Assembly: GCA_905213155.1 (NCBI GenBank)
Contig: CAJMHI010000013.1
Span: forward strand, 1 to 41,192
Length of the DNA stretch: 41,192 nt
Direction of reading: 5' to 3'
Source of the DNA: an uncultured Acidaminococcus sp.
GTDB lineage: Bacteria > Bacillota > Negativicutes > Acidaminococcales > Acidaminococcaceae
The translations under genes and the position numbers were made by a program. Positions 39,641-41,192 of this stretch are shown one piece after another (within the stretch, counting starts at the first letter, position 1; every line of letters begins with the position of its first letter). The notes beneath the pieces were generated by a model, which worked only from the letters and a program-made list of their open reading frames with translations, was not told the DNA's origin and did not search any database.

Positions 39641-40381
39641 ATGAAGGAAGAACAAAAAGCAAGATTAGAAGCCTTGGCGGAAAGAACCCTGCAGTGGGGA
39701 AAACAGACCTTTACACCCCGGCGAATGAAAAAGGCGGTAGGTGTCGTACTGGTACTGGCTGTAGCCGGTGCCGGCGGAAAATTTGCCTTGCACCGCGTAA
39801 AAGGAGCGGCCCGGCTGCAAGAAGCCCAAGCCCGCAGCAACCTGCTGCAGAACCTGGCAGCTTCTCAGAATATCACCCTGTTAACCACGGATGCAGTGAA
39901 AGAAAAAGTGGCCCAGGCCCTGGGAACCACCTCAGACGCTGTGAATTTCCGTAGCGTGATCCTGGCAGACAAAGGGCCCAAGGAATTCCAGGGCCCCAAA
40001 GAAAAAGATGAAGGCTTTAAGCAGGATCGCAAAGACAATGATAAACACCGGGACAAAAAGGATAACCGGGACGAACGCAAAGAAGCTGGCAGAGCGCCGC
40101 GTGGCCCGGAAAACGGGCAGCAACCGCCGGTTGGACCTCAGGGTGCACGCCAGCCCATGCCCGCAGCGCAGGGCCTAGCCAGTGCCGTGCCTACTGCTCC
40201 CCAGACCCCTGCCATCCCGCCGATGGCCGCTGCTCCCAGAGGCAATCAATTCCCAGCCTTTTATCTGGCAGATTGTGAAATGGGCGGCATGCGTTACCAT
40301 TTTGTCATTGATGCCCAAAGCGGGAAGATTCTCCGCAGCCAGGTCCATAAGGCAAGTCCTTTGGATGGGTTCCTGGCCTGA
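39641..40381 (+). CDS. Membrane protein with PepSY-like domain split by a charged/Pro-rich insert
   Basis: A 246-residue protein: a cytosolic N-terminal part, one membrane segment (about 31-49), then an extracytoplasmic region. Residues 78-108 (ITLLTTDAVKEKVAQALG and on) look like the first half of a PepSY domain, and 203-233 (YHFVIDAQSGKIL) like its second half. Between them lie some 90 residues of Lys/Asp/Arg-rich, then Pro/Ala/Gln-rich low-complexity sequence. The gene follows the kinase and has the repeat box in its promoter. PepSY proteins are often targets or partners of envelope two-component systems. The PepSY assignment is by eye. Confidence 0.6.
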   Translation: MKEEQKARLEALAERTLQWGKQTFTPRRMKKAVGVVLVLAVAGAGGKFALHRVKGAARLQEAQARSNLLQNLAASQNITLLTTDAVKEKVAQALGTTSDAVNFRSVILADKGPKEFQGPKEKDEGFKQDRKDNDKHRDKKDNRDERKEAGRAPRGPENGQQPPVGPQGARQPMPAAQGLASAVPTAPQTPAIPPMAAAPRGNQFPAFYLADCEMGGMRYHFVIDAQSGKILRSQVHKASPLDGFLA

Positions 40382-40434
40382 TTTCCGTTTCCCGGCTGTA
40401 CGGGGATAACCGCAAGCAAAGGAGGTTTGTTATC

Positions 40435-40605
40435 ATGAAAAATGCTTGCATCGTAACACCGGCCCACTTCCCTGTCATCTATGCCGTTCCCCGGCAATAT
40501 GCCACCTATGTGGGTCGTTTTAAAAAATTTTCTGTTCTGTTACTCATTTTAGCACTAATGGGCGGCACCAGCATATTGCTTGCACTGCACGCTCATCTGT
40601 TATAA
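40435..40605 (+). CDS. Small membrane protein, 56 residues
   Basis: A short gene with a strong GGAGG site nine bases before its ATG: 56 codons, N-terminal hydrophilic half (CIVTPAHFPVIYAVPRQYA), a basic GRFKKF, and one hydrophobic segment (about 33-53, SVLLLILALMGGTSILLAL). It lies 53 bp after the PepSY-like gene and before a terminator, so it belongs to the same transcript. No family recognised. Confidence 0.6.
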   Translation: MKNACIVTPAHFPVIYAVPRQYATYVGRFKKFSVLLLILALMGGTSILLALHAHLL

Positions 40606-40635
40606 ATTGACACCAGGACGATCCAATAGAAAACC

Positions 40636-40671
40636 AAACCCGTGCCCCTTTGCCGGAGGCACGGTTTTTTT
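40636..40671 (+). terminator. Intrinsic terminator after the small membrane protein gene
   Basis: CCGTGCC (40640-40646) pairs with GGCACGG (40658-40664) and is followed by seven T. Confidence 0.88.
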
Positions 40672-40714
40672 GCTACCTAAAAACTTTTTAAATAAAATCG
40701 TGCTATTAACACTT

Positions 40715-40748
40715 CTTTCATTTTCCTTTCATGTTTTCCCGCTATACT
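40715..40748 (+). promoter_or_regulatory. Promoter and direct-repeat box of the secreted Pro-rich protein gene
   Basis: CTTTCAT (40715-40721), 4 bp, CTTTCAT (40726-40732), 10 bp, TATACT (40743-40748). The heptamers are identical to those upstream of the response regulator gene, with identical spacing. Confidence 0.65.
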
Positions 40749-40787
40749 GTGTCTGTAAGTTGAAGTAACAGAAAGGACATGATCTGT

Positions 40788-41126
40788 ATGAAAAGAGTAT
40801 CCATGAAGAAAAGCTTTGCTTCTTTTGTAGCTGCCGTTGCCGTCATCTGCGGCCTTAGTTCCGTACTGACACCAGCTGCCCAGGCTGCCGCTCCCAGACC
40901 CCAGCCACCGATGGAAACCCGGGTAAATGGCCCGAAGGCACCGGTTCCTCCCAAAAATAACAATAAAAAGAATGTACAAAAATATCGGAAGCCCCCGGTG
41001 AAAAACACCAGAGCTCCCAAAAAGGCTCCCAAGGCCCCAAAACAACAAAACCGGGCCCCGCAAAAGCAGAATAATAATAGACCCCAGCAACCCGCGCCCT
41101 TCGGTGCCCCTGCGCCCCGTCGGTAA
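40788..41126 (+). CDS. Secreted basic Pro/Lys/Asn/Gln-rich low-complexity protein
   Basis: A 112-residue protein with a signal peptide (about 1-34, cleavage after AAQAA) and a mature part of Pro, Lys, Asn, Gln and Arg without visible domains (repeated PKAP, PQQPAPFGAPAPRR at the end). It is strongly basic and has no Cys after the signal, so it probably binds wall polymers or the acidic cell surface. The start at 40788 has AAAGGA ten bases upstream; the in-frame ATG at 40779 is too close to it. Controlled by the same type of repeat box as the two-component system. Confidence 0.65.
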   Translation: MKRVSMKKSFASFVAAVAVICGLSSVLTPAAQAAAPRPQPPMETRVNGPKAPVPPKNNNKKNVQKYRKPPVKNTRAPKKAPKAPKQQNRAPQKQNNNRPQQPAPFGAPAPRR

Positions 41127-41137
41127 TCGTGCTGCTA

Positions 41138-41192
41138 ATCGAGTAGGAGGCGGGCAATGGCCCGCCGACCTCTCACACCACCGTGCATACCG
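41138..41192 (-). mobile_element. Group II intron 3' end (domain VI and edge of domain V), truncated by window
   Basis: Read on the minus strand the last bases end a group II intron: ACGGTGGTGTGAGAGG, then GGCGGG-ccattg-CCCGCC, then CCTACTCGAT. GAGAGG pairs with CCT-A-CTC, leaving one bulged A (complement of 41144), the branch point, seven bases from the 3' end counted inclusively. GGTGGTGTGAGAGG and CTACTCGAT are typical of bacterial group II introns. The 3' splice junction is near 41138, 12 bp past the stop of the secreted-protein gene. The intron body and any reverse transcriptase gene lie outside the window. Confidence 0.8.

Overview
The window looks like chromosomal DNA of an anaerobic Firmicute of the Negativicutes, most plausibly Acidaminococcaceae (Acidaminococcus or a relative). 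This is inferred from moderately high GC, a complete Rnf complex with its flavin transferase, strong AGGAGG-type ribosome binding sites, a LuxS gene, and two-component systems and cell-wall genes of Gram-positive type. The genus is a guess; no rRNA or tRNA gene is present to settle it.

Layout. (1) 97-4585, minus strand: an FAD-linked 2-hydroxyacid dehydrogenase (GlcD/LldD type), a short CstA-family transporter and a DUF697-like membrane protein, each with its own promoter or terminator signals. (2) 4681-11056: a YneA-like LysM protein, then phoB-phoR (plus) facing pstS-pstC-pstA-pstB (minus), a complete phosphate-starvation module without phoU in view. (3) 11.2-15.6 kb: a lower-GC accessory stretch with a frameshifted lipoprotein gene, small membrane or PH-like proteins, a Cys-containing 81-residue ORF and a DUF4143 ATPase. 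(4) 15.7-19.2 kb: a DUF2922-like gene that has lost its normal stop, a DUF190-luxS pair, a lipoprotein, a FlK-like thioesterase and a divergent folD. (5) 19.3-26.6 kb, minus strand: a tightly packed series read as an internally deleted radical SAM gene, an NlpC/P60 hydrolase, a DhaR-like regulator, trmB, ftsW and ftsI.

(6) 26.7-36.9 kb, plus strand: one apparent 13-gene operon running from a TTGTAT-17-TATAAT promoter to a hairpin at 36829-36877. It holds rnfCDGEAB, apbE, a NusG-II protein, a Gx transporter-like protein, a family 4 uracil-DNA glycosylase, a fused Memo-AMMECR1 protein and the AmmeMemoRadiSam radical SAM enzyme. (7) 36.88-37.18 kb: a gene-free stretch holding seven successive hairpins, the best candidate here for an undescribed structured RNA. 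(8) 37.4-41.1 kb: a second two-component system, a membrane protein with a split PepSY domain, a 56-residue membrane protein and a secreted Pro/Lys/Asn-rich protein. Three promoters in this block share one geometry: two CTTTCAT-like heptamers 4 bp apart, then 10 bp, then the -10 box. This suggests a self-contained envelope-stress regulon. (9) The window ends inside the 3' end (domain VI) of a minus-strand group II intron.

How the parts fit: Rnf couples ferredoxin:NAD oxidoreduction to ion pumping, and ApbE attaches FMN to RnfG and RnfD. The Pst/Pho genes scavenge phosphate. ftsW/ftsI serve septal peptidoglycan synthesis. The terminal two-component block probably monitors the cell envelope.
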